64,000 nt of DNA from Erythrobacter sp. NAP1 (GTDB lineage: Bacteria > Pseudomonadota > Alphaproteobacteria > Sphingomonadales > Sphingomonadaceae). Under the pieces are notes generated by a model, which saw only the letters and a program-made list of their open reading frames with translations, did no database searches and was not told the origin of the DNA. The stretch spans positions 2,955,468-3,019,467 of the forward strand of contig NZ_CH672390.1 in assembly GCF_000152865.1 (NCBI RefSeq), given 5' to 3'. Made by a program: the position numbers and the translations under genes. The stretch's first letter is position 1, and each line of letters starts with the position of its first letter. Below are positions 36,071 to 44,881 of the stretch, in pieces.

Positions 36071-36124
36071 CTAACCCAACACCCGCCCCGCAACCGCATC
36101 GAGCTTGGCCACAATCGCCGGATC
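36071..36124 (-). pseudogene. displaced 3' end of mtnP
   Basis: On the minus strand 17 codons read DPAIVAKLDAVAGRVLG and then stop (TAG), nearly identical to the mtnP C-terminus DPAVVAKLDAVAGRVLK. Over 45 bases shared with 37553-37597 only three differ; the first 24 are identical. It lies in the same orientation as mtnP, 1.4 kb beyond the intact gene's own end. Confidence 0.75.
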
Positions 36125-36181
36125 TATCAAACGGCGGTCACAAGGCAATTGCGAGCCAAGCCGACTGAGAAGTTGGCCGCG

Positions 36182-36814
36182 TTAGTCAGTGTCTCCTTGG
36201 CGCCAACCAGCGAACTCTCCTTCGGCCTTCACGGTCATGCGGTCGATCGCACCTTCCATAAATGGCCTCATATCGCTTTCGAGGAAACTGGATACGAATG
36301 GGCGTTTTATGAAACTGTTTGGGCGCAAACTGTATGTCCAGGTGAATTCAGATTTATCGTCTTCGACCTCGCGCCAATCCCATTGTCCCTTTGCGTAAGT
36401 AATGTGATCGCTGGCACTGCTGGTGAGGCCCCAAATCTGATAGCTAAAGTGCTCCGGCAAGCGATTCTCGAGAACGCGCTCATAGGTGTAGTGACCATCG
36501 CTTAGTTTAACCCAGCGCACAGATCCCTTCTCCGGCCAATTACCGGAGACGACCCTCACATCGACAGGCTTTTTGATTTGCTCGGTTTCCTCCATCGCGA
36601 GAACCAATTCGTTGCTTGCAACAATCCATTGTTGCAACGGGATCAGAGGTGCATCGATTACTTTGGTCGTCTCGAACGTGGCATGCCATCCGTCGGATAA
36701 AGCCGGTGGCGTGGTCAGTTCTGGTGGAGCGGCTGGGGGAGTAGGGTTGCTAGCGCAAGAGATAAGCGACAGACTTCCTGCCAATGCAAGTAAGGGACGG
36801 AAAGCGAATGGCAT
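36182..36814 (-). CDS. lipoprotein with START/SRPBCC-like domain
   Basis: 210 residues, lipobox LISC (Cys about 20), then PTPPAAPPELTTPP linker and a domain with SRPBCC-like strand order (WHATFETTKVIDAPLIPLQQWI... GSVRWVKLSDGHYTYERVLENRLPEHFSYQIWG). Such domains bind hydrophobic ligands. Lower GC than surroundings. It is divergent from the MarR gene and shares with it a doubled operator, so it is likely MarR-controlled. Confidence 0.65.
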   Translation of the reverse strand: MPFAFRPLLALAGSLSLISCASNPTPPAAPPELTTPPALSDGWHATFETTKVIDAPLIPLQQWIVASNELVLAMEETEQIKKPVDVRVVSGNWPEKGSVRWVKLSDGHYTYERVLENRLPEHFSYQIWGLTSSASDHITYAKGQWDWREVEDDKSEFTWTYSLRPNSFIKRPFVSSFLESDMRPFMEGAIDRMTVKAEGEFAGWRQGDTD

Positions 36815-36836
36815 CTGCGACCTCCAACACGGTTTG

Positions 36837-36872
36837 TACGAATCTCGTAAATAGATATATACGAGATTCGTA
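36837..36872. promoter_or_regulatory. double MarR operator
   Basis: Two 13-base sites, TACGAATCTCGTA and TACGAGATTCGTA, are each near-palindromic (TACGA-N3-TCGTA) and mutually inverted, with centres 23 bases apart. The right one ends one base before the MarR start codon. Confidence 0.7.
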
Positions 36873-36873
36873 A

Positions 36874-37350
36874 ATGGCAAGTTCTAAATCGGTTCCACCT
36901 TCCGAAGACCATGCCGAACGTTTGTTGAAAGTCGTGGGCACGATGCTCGACCAAATGCTTTTGCAGGAGCCTAGCGAGGACGGTCGCCCAATTCCCTACA
37001 ATCCAAAGGACTATTCAATACTGAAGGCTCTCGAGGCCTCGGACGGTTTGAGCGGATCTGAAATTGCGCGCCGCTTTGGCTTGCCGCGAACTTCGATCCA
37101 ATCAGCGCTCGATAGGCTTGAGAAATCGGATCTGATCGAGAAGCGGCCCGATCCTGCTGGTGGCAGAATAAAGACACTGCACCTGACCACGGCAGGGCAG
37201 GCTATTAGGGCAAAAATGAATGCGCATGATCTACAAAATATGCGCACAATGCTCGCCCCCCTATCAGAAGATGAGCGAACACTGGTGTTGCCATTGCTCG
37301 AACGAGTGGCAGACGCGATCGAGAACGCCGCGAAGCCAGCAAACACATAG
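36874..37350 (+). CDS. MarR family transcriptional regulator
   Basis: 158 residues. Winged-helix in residues about 50-120: YSILKALEASDGLSGSEIARRFGLPRTSIQSALDRLEKSDLIEKRPDPAGGRIKTLHLTTAG, with the wing DPAGGR and RxSIQ recognition-helix pattern; flanking helices form the dimer interface. No Cys sensor. It is low-GC, and sits with its divergent partner inside the segment bracketed by mtnP 3' ends. Confidence 0.9.
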   Translation: MASSKSVPPSEDHAERLLKVVGTMLDQMLLQEPSEDGRPIPYNPKDYSILKALEASDGLSGSEIARRFGLPRTSIQSALDRLEKSDLIEKRPDPAGGRIKTLHLTTAGQAIRAKMNAHDLQNMRTMLAPLSEDERTLVLPLLERVADAIENAAKPANT

Positions 37351-37546
37351 CTTCTAATTCGAGCAAGGGGTATTTAGGCCATCGACCGATTGTGAAGGTA
37401 GGTGCTCTGCGTTCATGACATTCGGGTCAAAACCGGGTTTTGCCTGCGCCTGAGAAAGGCGTAGAACCACCTGAACACCGACAATTAGGGTCGTAACCGG
37501 ACCGACTGTATTGGCCCGGATCTGCGCTGCTGCTGGCCCAGCAGGC

Positions 37547-38416
37547 CTACTTCAACACCCGCCCCGCAACCGCATCCAGCTTCGCCACAACCGCCGGGTC
37601 GTGCTCTTCCGGGGCCGTAATCACCGCATCATCGAGCGCGGTATCAATCGGCGAGGCCTTGCGGGTCTTGGGCAGGTTCTCGATGAACTTCGCGACCATC
37701 TCGCGCGCGAGCTGGCCGTTTTCCTGCATCTGCGCAATAACTTGCGCGACGTTGACCTCTTCCTCGCCGTCGCGCCAGCAATCGTAGTCGGTTGCCATGC
37801 CAACCAGCGTGTAGGGTAGCTCCGCCTCGCGCGCGAGTTTGGCCTCGGGCATGCCGGTCATGCCGATCACGTCAGCGCCCCAGGCGCGGTACATGTGGCT
37901 TTCGGCGCGGGTGGAGAATTGCGGGCCTTCCATCGCAAGATAGGTCGCGCCGGTTGCGACCTTGCCCTTGCAATCGCTGATCGCCTTTGCCGCCATCTTC
38001 GATAGGCGCGGGCAGACCGGGTCGGCCATCGAGACATGTGTGACAAAACCGCTGGTGAAGAAGGTCGGGGCGCGCTGCTTGGTATTATCGATGAACTGCT
38101 CGACCACGGCAAAGCGGCCCGGCTCGATCTCTTCGCGCAAGGATCCCACGGCAGAGATGGCAAGGATGTCGGTGCAGCCTGCGCGCTTCAACGCGTCGAT
38201 ATTGGCGCGCGCGTTCAGTTCGGTTGGCGAGATCGGGTGGCCCCTGCCGTGGCGCGGCAGAAAGCGGACCTTCACCCCGCCAATGTTTCCGCACAGGATC
38301 TCATCGGACGGATCGCCCCATGGCGTATCGATAAGCAGCCACTGCTTATCCTCGACGCCAGCGATATCGTAGAGGCCCGAGCCTCCGATAATCCCGATGC
38401 ACCAGTCTTTGGCCAT
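37547..38416 (-). CDS. mtnP: S-methyl-5'-thioadenosine phosphorylase
   Basis: Splits methylthioadenosine to adenine and methylthioribose-1-phosphate in methionine salvage. 289 residues, full length. Family motifs: IIGGSGLYD (phosphate-binding), RHGRGHPISPTELN, AVGSLREE, AMEGPQFSTRAES, and VIGMTGMPEAKLARE. The last 16 codons are duplicated 1.4 kb downstream, so its 3' end seems to be an insertion target. Confidence 0.94.
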   Translation of the reverse strand: MAKDWCIGIIGGSGLYDIAGVEDKQWLLIDTPWGDPSDEILCGNIGGVKVRFLPRHGRGHPISPTELNARANIDALKRAGCTDILAISAVGSLREEIEPGRFAVVEQFIDNTKQRAPTFFTSGFVTHVSMADPVCPRLSKMAAKAISDCKGKVATGATYLAMEGPQFSTRAESHMYRAWGADVIGMTGMPEAKLAREAELPYTLVGMATDYDCWRDGEEEVNVAQVIAQMQENGQLAREMVAKFIENLPKTRKASPIDTALDDAVITAPEEHDPAVVAKLDAVAGRVLK

Positions 38417-38476
38417 AAAGTTAAGCGTATTCCTTTGCGCGACCGCTCTTGCCGGGTCGTCCTAATGCGCGATGCC

Positions 38477-39181
38477 TTAGGTTAGGTTTACGCGCTCGGG
38501 CAAGGCCTTGCGGATAAAGCCATCGGCCTTGGCGAACGGCCCGGCGATGGATGGGCGCGAAGCCAAGCGCTCAAAGTAGGCTTCGAGATTGGGCCAATTG
38601 TCCAGCGGCGTTTGCGCAACAAGGCTGATCTGCATGAAGGTGCAGGTCACCGCGATATCGGCGATGGAGAAGGCGCCCCCTGCCATGAACTCGTTGTCGC
38701 CAAGCTCTGCGCTCAGATAGTCGAGGATCGGCGGCAGCTTTTCTGCCCAGCTTGCGCGCGCGGTTTCCATGTCCGGCTCATTTCCGCCCAGAAGCGAGAA
38801 GAAGATCGGGCGAAAGATGCCCAGCCCGCCTGCGGGAGCCAGTACGGTGTCGGCATATTCCTCGATCGCGAGCGCGCGGCCATAGGCGAAGTCGTCTGCC
38901 GGATAGATCGCAGGCTCGGGATGCTTGCGCTCGATATAGGCGCAGATCGCAGAGGAATCGGCGATGGTGCCGCCCGGCCCTTCGGCCGCGATCGAGCGGT
39001 CGCGCAGCACCGGAATCCGGCGCATGGGCGAGATTTCGAGGAACCAGTCGGGCATCTTCATGATGTTGACCTGCTCGACATCGAAGTCTGCACCCTTCTC
39101 GATCGCAGTCGCCATCGCCTTGCGCGCGAAGGGCGAGACCGGGCTTCCGTAGAACAGAAAATCGGGCGGGGTGTCGGTCAT
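38477..39181 (-). CDS. glutathione S-transferase family protein
   Basis: 234 residues from ATG 39181 (GGGAGA upstream). N-terminal thioredoxin-like domain with YGSPVSPFARKA and the conserved IPVLRDRS (cis-Pro) and ADSSAIC, then a helical C-domain with FSIADIAVTC (Asp of the N-capping box). No canonical catalytic Tyr is obvious; a Ser/Cys-type (SPFA) site is likely. Substrate unknown. Confidence 0.85.
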   Translation of the reverse strand: MTDTPPDFLFYGSPVSPFARKAMATAIEKGADFDVEQVNIMKMPDWFLEISPMRRIPVLRDRSIAAEGPGGTIADSSAICAYIERKHPEPAIYPADDFAYGRALAIEEYADTVLAPAGGLGIFRPIFFSLLGGNEPDMETARASWAEKLPPILDYLSAELGDNEFMAGGAFSIADIAVTCTFMQISLVAQTPLDNWPNLEAYFERLASRPSIAGPFAKADGFIRKALPERVNLT

Positions 39182-39351
39182 TGCTTGGCTCTCCCTCGTG
39201 TCTCTCTTGGCCATGTTCCATAGGCTCAAGCGTGAAGCTTGCAAGGTGATCCGGAGCGCCAGGTTGCAATTCGAGATTGATTTTTGCGGTGAGACGTCCA
39301 CCTTCAATAGCAAGAGAGAATCCTGCGCACATTTCGGATTGGAGAGAGATA

Positions 39352-40779
39352 ATGGTCACCCAGTACAAGAACCTCATCAACGGCAAGATGGTCGACACCG
39401 GCGAGTGGATGGACGTCGTCAACCCCGCGAATGAAGAAGTCATCGGCCAGGTCCCGGCTTGCGGGGAGGCGCAGCTTGACGAAGCCGTCGCTGCGGCCCG
39501 CGCAGCATTCAAGACTTGGAAGAAGTCGACCTTTGAAGAGCGTCAGGCCGCTTGCATGGCGATCTCGGGCGCGATCAAGGAAAACGCCGATGAGCTTTTC
39601 CGCCTGCTGACCAGCGAGCAGGGCAAGCCGCATGCGCAGGCCAAGGGCGAGATTTTCGGCGCTGCCGGTATCTCGGCGGCGCAGTCGACGCTTCAACTTG
39701 AAGAAGAGATCATTCAGGACGACGACACCCGCCTGCACCGCCATCGCCGTGTGCCGGTTGGCGTGGTCGGCGGCATTGTGCCGTGGAACTTTCCTGTCAT
39801 GATGGCGATCCAGAAGATCGTTCCTGCCCTGATGGCAGGCTGCACGATCGTGCTGAAACCATCGCCCTTCACGCCGCTCGCGACGCTTCGCATTGCCGAG
39901 CTCATTGCCGACAAGGTGCCCGCCGGTACGGTCAACATCATCACGGGCGAAGACAGCCTCGGCCCGCTCATCACCGGCCATCCCGATATCGACAAGATCA
40001 CCTTCACCGGCTCGACCGCTACGGGCAAGAAGATCATGGAAGGCGCAGCCGGAGACCTCAAGCGCATCACGCTCGAGCTTGGCGGCAACGATGCCTCGAT
40101 CGTGCTTCCCGATGCCGACCCCAAGAAGGTTGCCGAACAGCTGTTCTGGTCGAGCTTCCAGAACGCAGGGCAGGTCTGCATCGCGGCCAAGCGCGTCTAC
40201 ATCCACGAAGACATCTATGACGAGCTCTCGGCGGCAATCGCCGAATACGCCAAGAGCGTGGTGGTGGGCGACGGCTCCGAACAGGGCACGGGTGTCGGGC
40301 CGATCCAGAACAAGAAGCAGTATGAGCGCGTGCTCGAACTGATTCAGGATGCCAAGGACAATGGCTACAAGTTCCTGACCGGCGGCGACAAGGATCCTTC
40401 GGGCAGCGGCTATTACGTGCCGATCACCATCCTCGACAACCCGCCAGAAGATGCGCGGATCGTTGCCGAGGAACAGTTTGGCCCCGTCATGCCGCTGATG
40501 AAGTTCTCGAGCGAGGACGAGGTGATCGAGCGCGCGAACAACTCCGACTACGGCCTTGCTGGTGCGGTCTGGACCGCCGACCACGACAAGGGTGTCGAGA
40601 TTGCCGAGCAGCTGGAAACCGGCACGGTATGGATCAACGAGTTCATGCACCTGTCGCCCTTCGCTCCGTTTGGCGGGCACAAGCAGTCGGGCTTCGGCGC
40701 TGAATACGGCAAGGAAGGTCTTAAGGAGTTCACCTATCCGCAGGTGATCACCGTGAAGAAGGATAACGTTGTCGCCTGA
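39352..40779 (+). CDS. NAD(P)-dependent aldehyde dehydrogenase
   Basis: 475 residues. Rossmann and catalytic motifs: GIVPWNFPVM, LKPSPFTP, FTGSTATGK, LELGGNDASIV (Glu base) and NAGQVCIAAKR (Cys nucleophile). Ends with FGGHKQSGFGAEYGKEGLKEFT. Closest in style to betaine-aldehyde/succinate-semialdehyde type enzymes; substrate not determined. GGAGAG lies before the ATG. It is followed after three bases by the phosphotransferase gene, forming an operon with the acyl-CoA dehydrogenase. Confidence 0.9.
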   Translation: MVTQYKNLINGKMVDTGEWMDVVNPANEEVIGQVPACGEAQLDEAVAAARAAFKTWKKSTFEERQAACMAISGAIKENADELFRLLTSEQGKPHAQAKGEIFGAAGISAAQSTLQLEEEIIQDDDTRLHRHRRVPVGVVGGIVPWNFPVMMAIQKIVPALMAGCTIVLKPSPFTPLATLRIAELIADKVPAGTVNIITGEDSLGPLITGHPDIDKITFTGSTATGKKIMEGAAGDLKRITLELGGNDASIVLPDADPKKVAEQLFWSSFQNAGQVCIAAKRVYIHEDIYDELSAAIAEYAKSVVVGDGSEQGTGVGPIQNKKQYERVLELIQDAKDNGYKFLTGGDKDPSGSGYYVPITILDNPPEDARIVAEEQFGPVMPLMKFSSEDEVIERANNSDYGLAGAVWTADHDKGVEIAEQLETGTVWINEFMHLSPFAPFGGHKQSGFGAEYGKEGLKEFTYPQVITVKKDNVVA

Positions 40780-40782
40780 TAG

Positions 40783-42144
40783 ATGGGCGACAGCACTCCT
40801 GAACAACTGATCGAAGGGCTGGCGAGGGTGTGTGCTCGCGCCGGCCTTTCGTCACCGTCGGCGCTGACGCGCCTGACCGGCGGCGCGACTATGGAAAGCT
40901 GGCGGTTCGAGGCGGGCCCGGAAGGAGAAAGCGCGGCTTTCGTCCTGCGCCGCGCGCCGAGCATCGAATTCATGGAGGACCGCCCCTTCGGCCACGATGT
41001 CGAAGCTGCGGTGATCCGCGCCGCGCATGCCGCAGGCGTGACCGCGCCCGAAGTGGTGGCCGAGCTTGAGCCAGACGACGACATCGGTTCTGGCTTCGTG
41101 ATGCGCGCTTTGCCGGGTACGCCGAACCCCAAGGAAATCCTGCTTTTCGACGAGGCGGATGCGCTGCTGAAACAGGCGGCGCGCGACCTTGCCCGCATCC
41201 ACTCGCTCGGGCGTGGGGACGTGCCCGATGCGGTGCCGGTGATGAATTACCGACAGGCCATCGCGGAGCTGCGCGCCCAGTTCGAGGAAGCGGGCGGCGA
41301 TCGCCCGATCATCGCGCTGGGCCTCAAGTGGATGGAGGACAATTGCCCCGACCAGTGCGAGCCGGTGCTCAACCACGGCGATTATCGCATGGGCAATCTG
41401 CTTGCCGAACCGGGTAGGCTCACCGGCGTTCTCGATTGGGAGCTTGCGCATTTCGGCGACCGTCATGAGGATCTGGCGTTCGGCTGCATGGCCGTGTGGC
41501 GGTTCGCGCGATACGATCGGCCCGCGCTGGGGCTCGGAAGCCTTGAAGACTACTTTGCCGCCTACGAAGCCGAAGCGGGCGTGACCGTTGACCGCACCCG
41601 CTTCCGCTACTGGCTGATCCACCGCACTGTGTGGTGGGCGCTGGGCTGCCTGCGGATGGCAAAGTTCTGGCGCGATGGGTCTGACCGAATGCTCGAACGC
41701 GTGGTAATCTCGCGCCGGACGAGCGAGCAGGAGCTCGACCTCTTGATGCTGCTTGAAGAGGATGCGCCGGAGGAGGAGCGTCAGAAGTATGTTGATCCAA
41801 TGCTAGAGATGCACCTTGGCAGAGGCGAAGCCACCAACGGGAACATTGCGACCGCGATCTCTGAGTGGCTTGAGACAATCAAGCCGCACCTTTCAGGACA
41901 CGACCGGTTTCAATTGGCGGTGGCGCGCAACGCGCTAGGCATGATTGCACGTGACGATGCGATTCAGCCGCAGGGAAGTATGGAGCGCCCCGAGGCTCAA
42001 GACATTCTGGCTGGCGAAAGTACACTCGCTAGCAAGGGGCTACTCCGTCACCTCAGGGCGACCGCAATCGAAAAACTAAGCGCGGACGTCCCGAAATATC
42101 CCGCGCTTAGAGCGGCGCGAAAGAAGTGGCTAGGAGAGGATTAA
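40783..42144 (+). CDS. phosphotransferase (APH family) fused to DUF6285
   Basis: 453 residues. Residues about 1-330 are an aminoglycoside-phosphotransferase-like kinase: LTGGATMESWRF, catalytic HGDYRMGNLL (His198, Asp200, Asn205) and VLDWELAHFGD (metal Asp). Residues about 345-453 resemble DUF6285 (SEWLETIKPHLSGHDRFQL, RNALGMIARDD), which is often a separate gene in such operons. The C-terminal part uses more AT-rich codons (CTA, AGA) than the kinase part. Such kinases accompany ACAD10/11-type acyl-CoA dehydrogenases that break down hydroxy acids. Confidence 0.8.
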   Translation: MGDSTPEQLIEGLARVCARAGLSSPSALTRLTGGATMESWRFEAGPEGESAAFVLRRAPSIEFMEDRPFGHDVEAAVIRAAHAAGVTAPEVVAELEPDDDIGSGFVMRALPGTPNPKEILLFDEADALLKQAARDLARIHSLGRGDVPDAVPVMNYRQAIAELRAQFEEAGGDRPIIALGLKWMEDNCPDQCEPVLNHGDYRMGNLLAEPGRLTGVLDWELAHFGDRHEDLAFGCMAVWRFARYDRPALGLGSLEDYFAAYEAEAGVTVDRTRFRYWLIHRTVWWALGCLRMAKFWRDGSDRMLERVVISRRTSEQELDLLMLLEEDAPEEERQKYVDPMLEMHLGRGEATNGNIATAISEWLETIKPHLSGHDRFQLAVARNALGMIARDDAIQPQGSMERPEAQDILAGESTLASKGLLRHLRATAIEKLSADVPKYPALRAARKKWLGED

Positions 42145-42147
42145 CGC

Positions 42148-43434
42148 ATGGACTTCGCAATTCCCGCCGACCTGCAGGCCTATCTGGGCGAACTCGACGC
42201 CTTCATCGAGGCCGAGATCAAGCCGCTCGAGCAAGCTGACGACAACATCCGCTTCTTCGACCACCGCCGCGAATGGGCGCGTACGAACTTCGAGGAAGGT
42301 GGCCTGCCGCGCGAGGATTGGGAAGCGCTGCTGCGCGAGGCCACCGCCCGCGCCGACAAGGCCGGTCACTGGCGCTTCTCCGCACCCAAGAAGTATGGCG
42401 GCAAGGACGGCTCGAACCTCTGGATGGCGGTCATTCGCGAGCATTTCGCGCGGATGGGCCTCGGCCTCCATAACGACCTTCAGAACGAGCATTCGATCGT
42501 GGGCAACTTCCCCTTTGTCGCCATGTTCGACCAGTGGGGGACCGAGGAGCAGAAGCAAGAATTCATCACCGGCGGCTTCAACCGGGAACGCCGCGTTGCA
42601 TTCGGCCTGACCGAACCCGACCACGGCTCCGACGCCACCCACATGGAAACGACCGCAGTGCGCGAAGCCCGCGACGGCGTCGATGGCTGGCTCATCAATG
42701 GCGAGAAGATGTGGATCACCGGCATGCATGTCGCGACCCACTGCGCGATGTTTGCTCGCACCAGCGGTGAGGCGGGGGACGCGTCGGGGATCACCTGCCT
42801 GCTCGTCCCCAATCCCACCGAGGGGCTGGAAATCGAGGAGTGGATGTGGACCTTCAACATGCCCACCGACCACCCGCGGCTGTCGGTCAAGGATGTGTGG
42901 GTCCCCGACAGCGCGATCCTCGGCGTCGAAGGGCGCGGGCTCGCGCTCGCACAGAGCTTCGTCCACCAGAACCGCATCCGGCAGGCGGCTTCCTCCTGCG
43001 GCGCGGCCTTGTTCTGCATTGATGAGAGCGTGAAATATGCGCGTGAACGCAAACCCTTCGGCGAAGCTTTATCCAAGAACCAGGCGATCCAGTTCCCGCT
43101 GGTCGAGCTCGCGACACAGGCCGAGATGCTCCGCCTGCTCATCTTCAAGACCGCTTGGGAGATGGATAATATGCCGCACGAGGAGATCGAGCGCACGATC
43201 TCCGACAAGGTCTCGATGTGCAATTACTGGGCAAACCGGCTGGTTTGCGAAGCCGCCGACCGCGCGATGCAGGTGCATGGCGGCATCGGTTATTCGCGTC
43301 ACAAGCCCTTCGAACACATCTACCGCCACCACCGCCGCTATCGGATTACTGAGGGGAGCGAGGAGATACAGATGCGGAAAGTCGCGGCCTATTTGTTCGG
43401 CTATCTGGGTCCGAAGAAGGGCATGTTCGGCTAG
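42148..43434 (+). CDS. acyl-CoA dehydrogenase (ACAD10/11-type)
   Basis: 428 residues; FAD enzyme of the acyl-CoA dehydrogenase family. Visible: FGLTEPDHGSDATHMET, WLINGEKMWITGM, the late RERKPFGEALSKNQ and a C-terminal AMQVHGGIGYSRHKPFEHIYRHHR. It is downstream of a phosphotransferase, matching the two-gene layout for hydroxy-acyl-CoA breakdown known from ACAD10/11. AGGAGAGG lies before the ATG. Ends overlapping the convergent permease gene by four bases. Confidence 0.9.
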   Translation: MDFAIPADLQAYLGELDAFIEAEIKPLEQADDNIRFFDHRREWARTNFEEGGLPREDWEALLREATARADKAGHWRFSAPKKYGGKDGSNLWMAVIREHFARMGLGLHNDLQNEHSIVGNFPFVAMFDQWGTEEQKQEFITGGFNRERRVAFGLTEPDHGSDATHMETTAVREARDGVDGWLINGEKMWITGMHVATHCAMFARTSGEAGDASGITCLLVPNPTEGLEIEEWMWTFNMPTDHPRLSVKDVWVPDSAILGVEGRGLALAQSFVHQNRIRQAASSCGAALFCIDESVKYARERKPFGEALSKNQAIQFPLVELATQAEMLRLLIFKTAWEMDNMPHEEIERTISDKVSMCNYWANRLVCEAADRAMQVHGGIGYSRHKPFEHIYRHHRRYRITEGSEEIQMRKVAAYLFGYLGPKKGMFG

Positions 43435-44732
43435 ACCTCGCGCGTTTCCGGCAGGTCGATACCATCCTGTTTCACTGCGCTCGTCTTTGACAGGAAGTAC
43501 AGCGCGATCCCGATCGCGACCATGATCAGCATATAAAGCACCGACCTCGCTTCCAGCTGCGACATCAGCCAGACGATATAGCCAAGCGCGACCGGAATGA
43601 TCACGGCCCAGCGCAGATCCATGCTTTGGCGAAGGCCGGCATCGCCGCGCTTCCACATGACAACGAGCGCGCCGATTACGGCTAGAAATCCCAGTTGCTC
43701 GACACTGACAACAAGCACCGCGAGAAGCTCGAATGTTCCCGAAAGCGTCAAAGCGCCCACCATTGCGGCATAGGCTGCGATGGCGACGGCAGGCGTTTTG
43801 AACCGGGGCGAGACATACGCAAGCACATGCGGCAAATGCCCTCTGCGAGCCATTCCGTATGCGAGCCTTGGTACAAGGAAGAAGACGTTGATCTGGAACG
43901 TTGCAATCGAGAAGATGGCAGCAAGGCTGACCATGAGACTGCCGGTCGGGCCGAGCAGTTTCTCGCCCATCGCAGCAAGGGGAATATCCACTGCGCTCGG
44001 GTCAGGTGCGGTCGCTGCATAGGCCAGCTGGACGAGCGCATAGAAGATCGCAACGCCCCCGAGATTTAGCATCAATGCCCGCATCAAGGTCTTACGGGGC
44101 TCCTTAGCTTCGCCCGCTGCATAAACCGCCACATCGCATCCCGAAAAGGCAAAGGCGAGCAGCAGAGCGACCGACTCAAACTCTCCGAAACTCGGCAGGC
44201 TGACCTCGGTCGGCACGCCGTTTTGGGCAAAGCCAACCGCGACCAGAACGAGGATCGGGGTGAGTTTGAGGAAAGTCCCCAGCGCGATCGCACCGATCGA
44301 TCGTGAGGTGCCACTGATACTGATCGCCATGAACAGTACGACCAGTGAGGCCATCGTGACCATGCGAACCAGCGGGTCTTCGAAGAATGGAAAGATCGCC
44401 GAAAGGTAGGATACGAGGACATGAAAATTCGCCGCAGCGCCGGCCATGTTAGTGGCTAATGAGAACCAGCCGACCTGAAATCCCACGGCGGGGCCAAAGG
44501 CGTGCTCTGTATAAAGCTGTGCGCCACCCGATTGCCGGAAGACAGTCGACAGTTTCGCGACAACCAGAAGCACCGAGCCATAAAGACAGGCGAACAGCAG
44601 GATCGCGATGGGCGAGAAACTCCCCGCCGCAGCGAAGAGCAATGCGGGAAGCGCGAAGATGCCTGAGCCGACCACACCGTTGAGACTGGTCAGGATCGCG
44701 CCACCAAGGCCAACCACGCGCGGTGGCTTCAT
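43431..44732 (-). CDS. APC family amino acid permease
   Basis: 433 residues, about 12 membrane helices. The N-terminal GGAILTSLNGVVGSGIFALP is the typical APC first helix with its GSGIF substrate-binding stretch. GGAQLYTEHAFGP and FSGCDVAVYAAGEAKEPRKT (loop after helix 6) are also conserved. Substrate not predictable. Convergent with the acyl-CoA dehydrogenase. Confidence 0.9.
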   Translation of the reverse strand: MKPPRVVGLGGAILTSLNGVVGSGIFALPALLFAAAGSFSPIAILLFACLYGSVLLVVAKLSTVFRQSGGAQLYTEHAFGPAVGFQVGWFSLATNMAGAAANFHVLVSYLSAIFPFFEDPLVRMVTMASLVVLFMAISISGTSRSIGAIALGTFLKLTPILVLVAVGFAQNGVPTEVSLPSFGEFESVALLLAFAFSGCDVAVYAAGEAKEPRKTLMRALMLNLGGVAIFYALVQLAYAATAPDPSAVDIPLAAMGEKLLGPTGSLMVSLAAIFSIATFQINVFFLVPRLAYGMARRGHLPHVLAYVSPRFKTPAVAIAAYAAMVGALTLSGTFELLAVLVVSVEQLGFLAVIGALVVMWKRGDAGLRQSMDLRWAVIIPVALGYIVWLMSQLEARSVLYMLIMVAIGIALYFLSKTSAVKQDGIDLPETREV

Positions 44733-44881
44733 ATCATATGCGATGAACTTTTCCCCCGATGCCCCTGCGACGGACTAGACGGTGGCGAGCGAGCAAAGTC
44801 AAATCGACCAACGACTTTTCGCCCTCTAGCAATATTCATTCGCCCCGCTAGTCTCCCGCGCCAAACACGGGAGATACCTTC

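Noticed and set aside
39304..40806. 500-codon antisense frame across the aldehyde dehydrogenase gene
   Set aside because: Composition (His/Asp/Arg-rich, no motifs) is that of a shadow of a high-GC gene; no start signal.
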